Source: an uncultured Duncaniella sp. (GTDB lineage Bacteria; Bacteroidota; Bacteroidia; Bacteroidales; Muribaculaceae). From it: a DNA stretch of 64,000 nt. Under the pieces are notes generated by a model. It saw nothing but the letters and a program-made list of their open reading frames with translations. It had not been told where the DNA came from and did no database searches. Positions 32,371 to 41,131 of the stretch are shown here, piece after piece. The translations under genes and the position numbers were made by a program. The stretch lies in NCBI GenBank assembly GCA_910577335.1, contig CAJTMJ010000010.1, forward strand, positions 1 to 64,000. Direction: 5' to 3'. The number at the start of each line of letters is the position of its first letter. Within the stretch, counting starts at the first letter, position 1.

Positions 32371-35300
32371 ATGGAAGGTACATTATCGAAAATAGATACG
32401 ACAATCCTCGACAATATAATTGTTGGTCGTGTTGAACCATACATATATGCTTTTTCAACTGAGACTGTTCCCAATTATCTGAAAGTTGGAGACACATCGC
32501 GCAGTGTGCGAGTACGTTTAGATGAATGGAGAAAGATATTTCCGAATCTGATTCAACAATACGAACATTCTGCTCAGATTGACGCCAATACTATCTTTCG
32601 GGATTATGCAGTACATACCTTCTTGGAACAAGAGAAAGGACGGGAACGCTTGCTACCGCATACTATTGAAAATTTACCATATTACTCTCGAGAGTTCTTC
32701 AAAGATGCAACAGCAGAAGATGTTGATGCAGCGATCAAGGATATTCTTCAGAATGCTCTTGAAAATAGCAACAAATATCCCTTGTATTCTCCTGATCGCC
32801 TACCACAAACATTCACTTACGCAAGGACAGAGAATTACACTCCTCGCAACAATCAACAGCAAGCTATTGACAACTTCAAAGCGGCGGTTGAAGCAGGCCG
32901 TACGAACTTGTTACTCTATGCCGTCATGCGTTTTGGCAAGTCGTTTACTGCTATGTGCTGTGCAAAGGAAATTAATGCACGCTTTGTAGTTATTGTGTCT
33001 GCTAAAGTTGATGTAGAAGAGGAATGGAAAAAGACCGTAGAGAGCCACAAGTATTTTGAGAATTACCGCTTTCTTAACAGCGAGTCACTGAAACAGAACG
33101 AGACAGTTATTGCCGATACACTTTCCGACCCGAACAAAAAAATTGCTTTGTTTTTGTCTTTGCAGGATTTGCAAGGTGATGATATAAAAGAGAAGCACAA
33201 AGAAGTATTTGAGCACCAGATTGATCTACTGATTATTGACGAAACCCATTTTGGAGCTCGTGGTGCTTCCTATGGTAAAGTATTACAAGCACAAAACCTC
33301 AACAAGGCGGAAATAAAGAAAGAACTAAAAGGTGTCGATGGCTTTGAAACACTCGAGCAAGTAGAAGATGTAACCAAGGAGTTGCATTCAAAAATTCGAC
33401 TTCATCTTTCTGGTACTCCATACCGCATATTGATGAGCGAAGAGTTTCAGAAGGAGGATATTATCGCATTTGTTCAATTTACAGATATTATCGACGCGCA
33501 AAAGCACTGGAACGACGAACATCTAAAAGAAGATGATTGCGATGAGTGGGAAAACCCATATTATGGGTTCCCACAGATGATTCGTTTTGCTTTCAATCCC
33601 AATGAATCGTCGCGCAAAAAGATGGAACAGTTGCGTAAGGATGGTATCACATATGCATTCTCGGAATTGTTCCGTACACTTTCAATAACAACTCAGACGG
33701 ACGGTAGTCACCGCTTATTCAAACACGAAGCTGAGATACTTGATTTGTTGGAGGTTATTGACGGAACGAAAGAAGACGAAAACTTACTTGGATTCCTTGA
33801 TTACGACAAAATCAAGGATGGCAAAATGTGTCGCCATATGGTTTGTGTACTACCATTCAGGGCATCTTGCGACGCTATGTCGACTTTGATACAAAGAAAT
33901 AGAGACAAATTTAAGAATCTAAGTGATTATGAGATAATCAATATTGCCGGATTTGATGATGAACGTAAGTATAAATCCACAGACGACGTTAAGCGAGAGA
34001 TTCGGAAATTAGAAAGCCAGAATAAAAAGACATTGACCTTAACTGTCAATAGGATGCTGACTGGCACGACCGTTCCGCAATGGGACTCGATGTTGTATCT
34101 CAAAAGTACGGCTTCGCCTCAGGAATACGATCAAGCCATATTTCGTTTGCATAATCAATATATTACGACTTTTAAAGATGAAAGTGGCAAAACCATAAAG
34201 TATAATATGAAGCCACAGACATTGCTTGTGGATTTCGACCCTAATCGAATGTTCGTTTTGCAAGAGCTGAAATCGCAGTTTTACAATGTCAATACAGATG
34301 TCCAGGGCAATTCACAACTAAAGGAACGTATAGCGAAGGAGCTGGAGATTTCACCAATTATTGTTCTGAACAAAAACAAATTGCAGCAGGCTACACCAAC
34401 CAATATTATCGATGCCGTGCGTGAATACTCACGCACACGCAGCATTTTGGACGATGCGACTGAAATACCGGTTGACAATTATTTATTGCAAAATGATACT
34501 GTGGCAGCAATACTGCGAACAATTGAGCCTATCGACGCTAAAAATGGTTTGCAGATAAAGCCCACTGAAGGAGATGGTGATGATATAGAGGCTCAAGATG
34601 AGGAAGAAACAGATGCATCAGAAGATTCAGAACAAAGCAACAATAAATCTGCAAATACAGGACAACCAAAAGAAACCATAGAAAACGATAATCTCCGTAA
34701 AAGACTTGCAGCATTTTATGCGCGAATTCTCTTCTTTGCATTTTTGACGGAATCAACAGTTAAATCACTTGAGGATGTAATAGCAATGATTCCCGCAAAT
34801 GAGGACAATTGCCGAATTGCTTATAATCTTGGTCTTAACATAGATATTCTAACTCTCGTTCAGAGAAAAAGCAATCCTTTTGTTTTGCAAAAATTTGATT
34901 ATAAAATCGAGAATGTCAATGATTTGATGCGAGACGACAGTTTAACGCCTTTTAAGCGAGTAGAAACTGCTATGCGCAAATTTGGCCGTATGTCAGACTC
35001 TGAGATAGTCACACCCTTGAATGTGGCTGACGGTGTAGTAAAACTCCTTCCCGAAAATGTTTTTTCATATGGTCCAGTATTGGATATTGCCTCCAAACAA
35101 GGAGAGTTTACTATTGCTCTTTTAAAACGGTATGGCATGGGAGTACTGGATAAGATTTATTCAGTTTGTACGTCAACGTTAGCATACGAGTTTACCCGCA
35201 AAGTTTATAAACTGCTTTCGTTGCCCATAGACCATATCTTCGATACATTTACAAGTTACGATTTAATAACAAAGGACAACAACAAGAAATACATAATCCC

Positions 35301-36342
35301 GCAAGGAATAATAAATATGAAATTTGCAGCTATAATAGGCAATCCTCCATATCAAGACCGCGGAGGTAGTGGCGGCACTAACGATGCTTCCATATATCAG
35401 GATTTTTGTCAATTTTCATTTGATGTTAATCCTCGATTTACCTCAATGGTAATTCCTTCTCGTTGGTTTACAGGTGGACGAGAGAATCTTGTTGGAAACT
35501 TCCGCCAGACTATGCTGACTTCCAACCATATATCACGATTAAGTGCATTTTCAAATGCAAAAGATTTGTTTCCTGATGCCGAAATAAAGGGAGGTTGCTG
35601 CTATTTTATCTACTCTCCTGCATATATTGGGGAATGCAATTATTCTTTAATCAGAGATGGTAAGGTATTTTCTAACCACCGTAATCTCGGAGAATTCGAT
35701 GTTCTTATTCGAGAACCGAAATTGGCAGAAATCGTTTCTAAAATCGTTTCCAAAACTAATCATACAATAGAGGGTATGATTTCATCTGATACGCCATTTG
35801 GTATTCCCACAAATCCGGCAGCGAGCACAAAATCACCTTTTAAGGTCTATACGAATAAAACAGATTCACATGATACTGTACTATTCTTAATAACAAAAGC
35901 TGGACGATGCACTGCATATGTTTCCAAAAAGGATATTAAGAAAAATCCTTCTGACATTGATAAACCCAAAGTTTTTATTCCTGGAGCTTATGGTGCTGGA
36001 GAATCTTTTCCTCATCAGATTTTAGGCGTACCTGAATTAGCCCCAGCTAACTCTGTTTGTTCGCAATCCTATCTTTATGTTGCACTTAACTCGGAATTAG
36101 AAACAATAAACTTCATCAAATACATTAAAACTAAGTTCCTACGTATCTTAGTTTCAGCGTCCAAGGTCTCTCAGCACGCGATGAGCAAAGTCTATCGGTT
36201 TGTACCAATGCAGGACTTCACGGAAGGCAGCGACATCGACTGGAGCAAGAGTGTGGAGGAAATCGATGCACAACTCTATGCCAAATACAATCTCTCCGAT
36301 GAAGAAGTTGCTTTCATCGAATCAATGATTAAACCTATGTAA
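32371..36342 (+). CDS. GIY-YIG-like / SF2 helicase / N6-adenine methyltransferase fusion
   Basis: This 1323-residue protein joins three activities. Residues about 22-60 (YIYAFSTETVPNYLKVGDTS, then RLDEW) look like a T5orf172/GIY-YIG nuclease domain. Residues about 155-640 are an SF2 helicase-translocase: motif I MRFGKSFTAM near 187, motif II IIDETHFG near 289, motif III SGTPYR near 347 and a late RMLTGTTVPQWD plus QAIFRLHNQ. An acidic linker (about 735-770) follows. The methyltransferase has the pre-motif SEIVTPLNVADG, motif I LDIASKQGEF near 902 and NPPYQ near 990, then a possible target-recognition region to the end. It probably both methylates and cleaves DNA in an ATP-dependent restriction system with the upstream 342-residue partner. 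Confidence 0.85.
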   Translation: MEGTLSKIDTTILDNIIVGRVEPYIYAFSTETVPNYLKVGDTSRSVRVRLDEWRKIFPNLIQQYEHSAQIDANTIFRDYAVHTFLEQEKGRERLLPHTIENLPYYSREFFKDATAEDVDAAIKDILQNALENSNKYPLYSPDRLPQTFTYARTENYTPRNNQQQAIDNFKAAVEAGRTNLLLYAVMRFGKSFTAMCCAKEINARFVVIVSAKVDVEEEWKKTVESHKYFENYRFLNSESLKQNETVIADTLSDPNKKIALFLSLQDLQGDDIKEKHKEVFEHQIDLLIIDETHFGARGASYGKVLQAQNLNKAEIKKELKGVDGFETLEQVEDVTKELHSKIRLHLSGTPYRILMSEEFQKEDIIAFVQFTDIIDAQKHWNDEHLKEDDCDEWENPYYGFPQMIRFAFNPNESSRKKMEQLRKDGITYAFSELFRTLSITTQTDGSHRLFKHEAEILDLLEVIDGTKEDENLLGFLDYDKIKDGKMCRHMVCVLPFRASCDAMSTLIQRNRDKFKNLSDYEIINIAGFDDERKYKSTDDVKREIRKLESQNKKTLTLTVNRMLTGTTVPQWDSMLYLKSTASPQEYDQAIFRLHNQYITTFKDESGKTIKYNMKPQTLLVDFDPNRMFVLQELKSQFYNVNTDVQGNSQLKERIAKELEISPIIVLNKNKLQQATPTNIIDAVREYSRTRSILDDATEIPVDNYLLQNDTVAAILRTIEPIDAKNGLQIKPTEGDGDDIEAQDEEETDASEDSEQSNNKSANTGQPKETIENDNLRKRLAAFYARILFFAFLTESTVKSLEDVIAMIPANEDNCRIAYNLGLNIDILTLVQRKSNPFVLQKFDYKIENVNDLMRDDSLTPFKRVETAMRKFGRMSDSEIVTPLNVADGVVKLLPENVFSYGPVLDIASKQGEFTIALLKRYGMGVLDKIYSVCTSTLAYEFTRKVYKLLSLPIDHIFDTFTSYDLITKDNNKKYIIPQGIINMKFAAIIGNPPYQDRGGSGGTNDASIYQDFCQFSFDVNPRFTSMVIPSRWFTGGRENLVGNFRQTMLTSNHISRLSAFSNAKDLFPDAEIKGGCCYFIYSPAYIGECNYSLIRDGKVFSNHRNLGEFDVLIREPKLAEIVSKIVSKTNHTIEGMISSDTPFGIPTNPAASTKSPFKVYTNKTDSHDTVLFLITKAGRCTAYVSKKDIKKNPSDIDKPKVFIPGAYGAGESFPHQILGVPELAPANSVCSQSYLYVALNSELETINFIKYIKTKFLRILVSASKVSQHAMSKVYRFVPMQDFTEGSDIDWSKSVEEIDAQLYAKYNLSDEEVAFIESMIKPM

Positions 36343-36368
36343 TTCTCGTATGTCTTAAATAATCATAC

Positions 36369-37166
36369 ATGATGAATGATAATAGAATTTTAGCGCGTTG
36401 GTTTTGTGGTTGCTTTATTGTCTCTTTGCTTATTATAGTGGGCTATTTATGGCATTCCTCAATAACGTTTAAAGATTCACAAGAAAGAATTGTAAATGAA
36501 CATTTAGAACATCTAGCAAATGCAGATTCTATTTTTTGCGATATAAAAAAAGTGATACTAAGCAATGATTCCGGAACGATTGCTAATGCACCTGTATTGC
36601 TTGCTCAAATACAGAGCGACTCTGCTCTAATGCGACGAGAAATAATGCTTTCGCAAGAGGAAAAGATGAACTTAGTCGCACTCCATATTGATAAAATAGA
36701 TAATGATTATTCCCAAATTGGAATATGGGGAGGAATATTGAGTATTATTTTTCTCATATTTGGTTTTTTCGCGATATTTAAGATTGAAGAGACAAAAGCT
36801 GAAGCCAAAAACACTTTAGAGGATGTGAAAGTCCAAAAAGAAAAGGCTAGTGCTGAAATAAAAGAATTACAAGAGCAAGCGGGACAAGTAAATGAGTCTT
36901 ATAATTCTATAAGACAATCGAATGAAACATTTATTGCGGATAATACTAAGGTGTTTAGTGAATTAATCACGACCATTAATACAGATCATTCACAAGCTCA
37001 AAAAAGTTTAGAAAGAATAAATAAACTTCTGGAGGAAGTTGAAAGTAAAAATAAACAGTATGATTTATCGATTAAACAAATGACTGATCTGATGGGACAA
37101 TTAGGTCAACTAATCGATAGGCTTAATAACGTAACTAATAACGGAAACGAAGCAGATCATGAATAG
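36369..37166 (+). CDS. Two-TM protein with long cytoplasmic coiled coil
   Basis: The 265-residue protein has a first membrane helix at about 14-30 (CGCFIVSLLIIVGYLW), a roughly 85-residue extracytoplasmic helical region, and a second helix at about 117-138 (IGIWGGILSIIFLIFGFFAI). A cytoplasmic coiled coil of about 120 residues runs from KIEETKAEAKNTLEDV to the end. The layout recalls chemoreceptors or envelope-anchored signal proteins but no known domain is recognisable. Two ATGs are adjacent (36369, 36372). It overlaps the next gene by eight bases, so the two are co-translated. I group it with the following two genes as one module. Function is unknown. Confidence 0.75.
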   Translation: MMNDNRILARWFCGCFIVSLLIIVGYLWHSSITFKDSQERIVNEHLEHLANADSIFCDIKKVILSNDSGTIANAPVLLAQIQSDSALMRREIMLSQEEKMNLVALHIDKIDNDYSQIGIWGGILSIIFLIFGFFAIFKIEETKAEAKNTLEDVKVQKEKASAEIKELQEQAGQVNESYNSIRQSNETFIADNTKVFSELITTINTDHSQAQKSLERINKLLEEVESKNKQYDLSIKQMTDLMGQLGQLIDRLNNVTNNGNEADHE

Positions 37167-37686
37167 TTTACCAACAAATCAATCAAACGCTGCCATCTAC
37201 AATTGGTTGGCAGAAATTCAGTCTGTATTCTCTCAATATATAATGATGAGGAATCAGCTTAGGACGCTGGATGATCGCTTGAGAGTCTTAAACGATCAAT
37301 TTGATAAATTTCCCACTCAACAGAATTTCTATGCTGTGCAAAATTTTTGGAGTCAAAAGTTTCCGCTCATGCAGCAAATCTCTAATATCGTTAACAATAT
37401 AATTTCCAGTCTTACAGAAGCTACAAGAATTATTTTAACATCGATGCTATCAAGTATTGATGTCAATAATAAACTGAGTATACTCCTAAATGATAATGCT
37501 GTCGCTTCAATCTACTCTGTGGCTGAGCAAAACCCCTATCAATTAGATATAAGAGAACTGTATAGACAATCATGCCTCACGCAGAATATCCCTTCCTTAC
37601 TAAGTAATATAGAGATTAAATCGCAGATGATGAGATTGTCCTTACCAAATTTCGATAATCTTAAAAGATTAATCCGGGGTTACTAA
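37159..37686 (+). CDS. Small helical protein of the three-gene module
   Basis: This 175-residue, Gln/Asn/Leu-rich protein is predicted by eye to be all helical, with no signal peptide or membrane segment. Heptad-like stretches occur near residues 25-60 (MMRNQLRTLDDRLRVLNDQF) and again near 75-100. I recognise no family. It overlaps the upstream membrane coiled-coil gene by eight bases and is followed 43 bases later by the AAA ATPase gene. Coiled-coil potential in both proteins suggests a physical interaction, for example bridging the membrane protein to the ATPase. This is inference. Confidence 0.65.
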   Translation: MNSLPTNQSNAAIYNWLAEIQSVFSQYIMMRNQLRTLDDRLRVLNDQFDKFPTQQNFYAVQNFWSQKFPLMQQISNIVNNIISSLTEATRIILTSMLSSIDVNNKLSILLNDNAVASIYSVAEQNPYQLDIRELYRQSCLTQNIPSLLSNIEIKSQMMRLSLPNFDNLKRLIRGY

Positions 37687-37729
37687 TCTATTGCAGCACT
37701 TGATTAATGACTAATAATCGTTAAAGATA

Positions 37730-39343
37730 ATGAGAATTAAAAAGATTATATTAAATAAATATAAGAGATTTCATTCATTAACAATAGATCTAGGGGAGAA
37801 TCCTAAGAAAATAATTGCATTAGTGGGCCCAAATGGATGTGGAAAGAGCAGTGTCTTTGATGGAATGCTATTTCATCACTCTGCTTACGTGAGAAATATC
37901 GGGAACAAAGGGATAAAGGACTTCCATTTTCATTCCATGGAGCAATCTCCTTCATATGATTATCAAAACATTCAAATAGAATTTGTTGAAGGAAGTTACT
38001 ATGATATAATGAATGAAAAAAAGAAACTCGGGAAGGAAAATACTATTTTTTCTTTAAGGAGTCCCTATCGTTATAACAGCAATCTAAAAATTACCTCAAC
38101 TCATGCTGTAGAAGAATTAAGACTAAATGGATATGGTGCGTCACTATCTTCTGATATTGATGATAAAATGGAAGAGAATTATAGGAGACTGAGCATTAAA
38201 TATACTCGCTACCTTAATTCTCAAGATTGTAAACCCAGCGAGGCAAAGCGACATATAATAGGTGAGCTCAATCAGGCTATTAAAAATTGCCTCGATCTTG
38301 AAATAACTAGTCTGGGTGATATTGAAGATAATAAAGGGACATTATACTTTACAAAATCAGATTATAGTGGATTAGAATTTGAGTATAATGTTTTGTCTGC
38401 CGGTGAAAAAGAAGTTGTTGACATTCTTTTGGATTTATATTTAAGAAAAGAAGAATATAACAATACTATATTCATAATCGATGAGCCAGAGCTACATATA
38501 AACACAGCCATACAAAGAAAACTTTTAATTGAGATAAATCGGTTAATTGAGGATAATTGCCAATTATGGGTTGCGACTCATAGTATTGGTTTTTTAAGAG
38601 CTTTACAAGAAGAATTAAAAGACCAAAGTCAAATTATCGAATTTAAAGCCGAAATACCATGGGCATCAACGGTACAAACACTATTCCCAATCGCTAAAAC
38701 TAGAAGTAATTGGCAACGTATATTTGAAACGGCTCTTGATGATTTAACAGGATTAGTCAGCCCCAAAAGGATTGTTTATTGCGAAGGCAAAGATAATCCC
38801 GGTAAAGGAGGATTAGAAAAAGGAATGGATGCACAAGTCTTTAACATTATATTCGGTGAAAAATATCCAGACACATTGTTTGTATCCAGTGGAGGAAACA
38901 CCGAATTGGATCAAAGAAGTCAGATAGCGTTTATGGTACTATCTAAAGTGTTTCCAGATTTAGAGATATGGGTATGTAAAGATCGTGATATGTCATCTGG
39001 AATTCTAAACAAAGAAGATGATAGACAACAATATCTTATGCTTAACAGCAGCAACCATAGGGTAATTAAACGTTGGGAACTTGAGAATTATCTCTATGAC
39101 AAATCGGTGCTTAAGAAATATTGCGATGCAAACGGTTTAGAATTTTCTGAAGAAGAATACGATTTGTTTGTTATAGACATTGTTAATCAGCATGTTAAAG
39201 ATGAAACCGGAAGAATCAAAAACTTTTGCAATTTACGAGTGAGTGTAAATGCAGATAAATTCAAAATAGAATTAGCAAAATATATTACCTCTGATATGGA
39301 TGTATATAGAGAATTGGAAAATTGCATTTTCAAACGTAAATAG
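37730..39343 (+). CDS. AAA ATPase with C-terminal TOPRIM/DUF4435-like domain (PARIS/OLD-like)
   Basis: This 537-residue protein has an SMC/ABC-like ATPase head: Walker A GPNGCGKSS at residues 33-41, ABC signature LSAGEKEVVD near 222, Walker B FIIDEPELHI near 250 and H-loop VATHS near 281. The C-terminal 190 residues look like a TOPRIM nuclease fold: CEGKD near 351, CKDRDMSSG near 416 and WELENYLYD near 450. The last motif is typical of DUF4435. In PARIS defence, ATPase AriA and DUF4435 protein AriB are usually separate. Here both parts appear on one chain. OLD-family nucleases are the alternative. With the two preceding genes it forms a compact cluster, likely an anti-phage module. Confidence 0.8.
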   Translation: MRIKKIILNKYKRFHSLTIDLGENPKKIIALVGPNGCGKSSVFDGMLFHHSAYVRNIGNKGIKDFHFHSMEQSPSYDYQNIQIEFVEGSYYDIMNEKKKLGKENTIFSLRSPYRYNSNLKITSTHAVEELRLNGYGASLSSDIDDKMEENYRRLSIKYTRYLNSQDCKPSEAKRHIIGELNQAIKNCLDLEITSLGDIEDNKGTLYFTKSDYSGLEFEYNVLSAGEKEVVDILLDLYLRKEEYNNTIFIIDEPELHINTAIQRKLLIEINRLIEDNCQLWVATHSIGFLRALQEELKDQSQIIEFKAEIPWASTVQTLFPIAKTRSNWQRIFETALDDLTGLVSPKRIVYCEGKDNPGKGGLEKGMDAQVFNIIFGEKYPDTLFVSSGGNTELDQRSQIAFMVLSKVFPDLEIWVCKDRDMSSGILNKEDDRQQYLMLNSSNHRVIKRWELENYLYDKSVLKKYCDANGLEFSEEEYDLFVIDIVNQHVKDETGRIKNFCNLRVSVNADKFKIELAKYITSDMDVYRELENCIFKRK

Positions 39344-39358
39344 TAGTCATATATTATT

Positions 39359-39374
39359 ATTGACTAATGTCAAT
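39359..39374. repeat. Small perfect dyad after the ATPase gene
   Basis: ATTGAC-TAAT-GTCAAT is a short inverted repeat 15 bases after the ATPase stop codon. It lacks a T-tract, so it is as likely an operator as a terminator. The rest of 39344-39508 shows nothing recognisable. Confidence 0.3.
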
Positions 39375-39508
39375 ACATGTCTAATAATACGAGGATAAAG
39401 ACCTTTGGGAAAGGGGGCGAAGTGGCGGTCGAGCCGTAGACTTTGGAGTTGAAGGTAACCAATGCTACAAACTATTCAATATTTATCCAACTGGATTCGT
39501 AATTGATT

Positions 39509-39640
39509 ATGACTAAGAAATTCGAAATACGAAATAGTACGGCGGAGTTCCTGAATTTTCAGATTGAAGGAAAAAAATCGGGTGTGCAGATGGTGTACCA
39601 CGATGAAACACGAGCAAGTATATCACAAAAGGGAAGATAG
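39509..39640 (+). pseudogene. RhuM-family protein, N-terminal remnant
   Basis: This 43-codon frame begins MTKKFEIRNSTAEFLNFQ and continues to VQMVYHDET. That matches the start of RhuM-family proteins (full length about 330 residues, often found inside restriction-modification loci). After HDET, where full-length members continue with a Trp/Thr-Gln-Lys-rich HTH segment, the frame changes to unrelated residues and stops. This is a truncated gene, most likely from a deletion that joined it to the sequence ahead of the antitoxin-like gene. Confidence 0.7.
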
Positions 39641-39688
39641 GTTCAGACTTTTTCGTAAATTTGGCGTTGAATAATAAAAGATTATATT

Positions 39689-39904
39689 ATGTCGGAAGAG
39701 CAGATGAATAGTTATCGACTGACGTCGATGGAGGAGCCGGGCGACGAGCGCATGGCTCAGATTATGCGTGAGGTTGCCGAGGATGCTCGAGAAAGTACCC
39801 GTCGGGCTGCGGAGCGTGTGGCAGCCGGGATAGAGGTTGCTACCCAAGCGGCTCAAGAAAAATGGGGCGATGCCATAAACAGAATAAAGAATGGTATCAG
39901 ATAA
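39689..39904 (+). CDS. Antitoxin-like small protein paired with a broken zeta toxin
   Basis: This 71-residue, charged, helical protein (SSMEEPGDERMAQIMREVAE-like core, then an Ala/Glu-rich helix) resembles the small proteins found directly upstream of zeta-toxin genes in Bacteroidota. The first Met has an A-rich leader (AAAGATTATATT). The stop overlaps the start of the zeta remnant by 14 bases, the usual arrangement of a toxin-antitoxin operon. Because the toxin is truncated, this gene may now be a solitary antitoxin. Identification depends on the neighbouring remnant, since the protein itself is short. Confidence 0.6.
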   Translation: MSEEQMNSYRLTSMEEPGDERMAQIMREVAEDARESTRRAAERVAAGIEVATQAAQEKWGDAINRIKNGIR

Positions 39905-39977
39905 TCATCGCCCTGTTTTGATTGTGATTGCCGAGCCCAACGGGTCGGGCAAGACTTCAATCACCTCCAATAGATAA
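39891..39977 (+). pseudogene. Zeta toxin, N-terminal remnant
   Basis: The frame from ATG 39891 reads to VLIVIAEPNGSGKTSITS, then hits TAA after 28 codons. VIAGPNGSGKTSIT is the Walker A region of zeta toxins (UDP-N-acetylglucosamine kinases). Here the first glycine is glutamate, and the remaining roughly 160-170 residues, including the catalytic aspartate, are gone. The toxin is certainly inactive. Confidence 0.72.
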
Positions 39978-40031
39978 TAGGCTATCTATTTGTCGCTTGC
40001 AAAATAACTGACAACCAGTCATCATAAACCC

Positions 40032-41027
40032 ATGAAGAATTTAGTATCTGAAATACGCTCGATTATTGAAACCTCTCGGTCTAATGCTGTCCGCTCAGTT
40101 GACTTTTGTCGCGTACAGATGTACTGGCAAATAGGTCGTCGCATTGTCGAGGAGGAACAGGGCGGGAGTGCGCGTGCTGAGTATGGTAAAGGTCTTATAA
40201 AGAATCTTGCCCAAGAGATAGAACCCGAATACGGAAGTGGTTTTAGCTATCGTCAACTTAATTTTGCAAGGCAGTATTTCCTGGAATACCCAAAAGTGAA
40301 CGCACTGCGTTCACAATTCAACTGGACTCAGTATCGTGCATTAATTCAAATTCCAGACAAAGACAAGCGCGAATATTACGAGCTTGAAGCGGCAAGTAAT
40401 TGCTGGACTGCACGCCAGATGCAACGTCAGATTAATTCAATGCTATATGAACGGTTGCTCCTTAGCAATGATAAAGAATCTGTGCTCGCAATGGCGCGGA
40501 AAGAGAGAGAGCTCGAAGCACCGCAGGAAATAGTTAAGGATCCAATGGTTTTGGAATTCCTGGGTTTAGAAAAGAAGGCACATTACTATGAAAGTGATCT
40601 TGAAACAGAGTTAATCAATCACCTTCAGGAATTTATACTTGAACTGGGCAATGGCTTCACTTTCGTCGCAAGGCAAAAAAGGATATTACTCGAAGATGAC
40701 GAGTTTTTCATTGACTTAGTCTTTTACAACCGTCTTGCCCGCCGGTTCGTGATTTTTGAGTTAAAGACAGGCGAGGTAACACATCAAGATCTGGGACAAT
40801 TGCAGATGTATGTCAATTACTACGACCGTACAGAGAAACTCCCGGAGGAGAATCCCACAATCGGCATATTACTATGCACTGCCAAAAACGACACATTGGT
40901 TAAGATGACCCTTCCCTCGGACAATAACACGATTGTTGCATCTAAATATCAACTCTATCTTCCCACAGAGCAGCAGCTGATAGCGGAAGTCGAGCGAGTT
41001 AAAAAGGAATGGGAAGAAACAAGATGA
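40032..41027 (+). CDS. YhcG/DUF1016-type PD-(D/E)XK nuclease
   Basis: This 331-residue protein matches the YhcG family. The N-terminal DUF1016 helical domain (VDFCRVQMYWQIGRRIVEEE, then YGKGLIKNLA and FSYRQLNFARQYF) is followed by a C-terminal nuclease domain. The PD-(D/E)XK active site is visible as DDEFFIDLVFYNR near residue 220 and FVIFELKTGE near 240. The Q-rich helix LGQLQMYVNYYD follows. Members are frequent in restriction and mobile-element hotspots and resemble Holliday-junction or repair nucleases. It has no overlapping neighbours. Length is normal, so it is likely intact, unlike the genes on either side. Confidence 0.88.
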   Translation: MKNLVSEIRSIIETSRSNAVRSVDFCRVQMYWQIGRRIVEEEQGGSARAEYGKGLIKNLAQEIEPEYGSGFSYRQLNFARQYFLEYPKVNALRSQFNWTQYRALIQIPDKDKREYYELEAASNCWTARQMQRQINSMLYERLLLSNDKESVLAMARKERELEAPQEIVKDPMVLEFLGLEKKAHYYESDLETELINHLQEFILELGNGFTFVARQKRILLEDDEFFIDLVFYNRLARRFVIFELKTGEVTHQDLGQLQMYVNYYDRTEKLPEENPTIGILLCTAKNDTLVKMTLPSDNNTIVASKYQLYLPTEQQLIAEVERVKKEWEETR

Positions 41028-41131
41028 GACCCAAAACGACAAAGTAACCGATGTCATTCCTATGAACTTGAAATCTCATATTTGTACCATGCAACAATAA
41101 ACTTCTGGTAATCAAATATGGTTAGATTTGA

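Noticed and set aside
32579..32989. A 136-residue alternative frame inside the large restriction gene
   Set aside because: It lies wholly inside the 1323-aa coding frame, has no plausible domain and no ribosome-site-like leader.
39344..39508. Retron or non-coding RNA between the ATPase gene and the RhuM remnant
   Set aside because: Apart from one short dyad there is no extended structure and no reverse transcriptase nearby.
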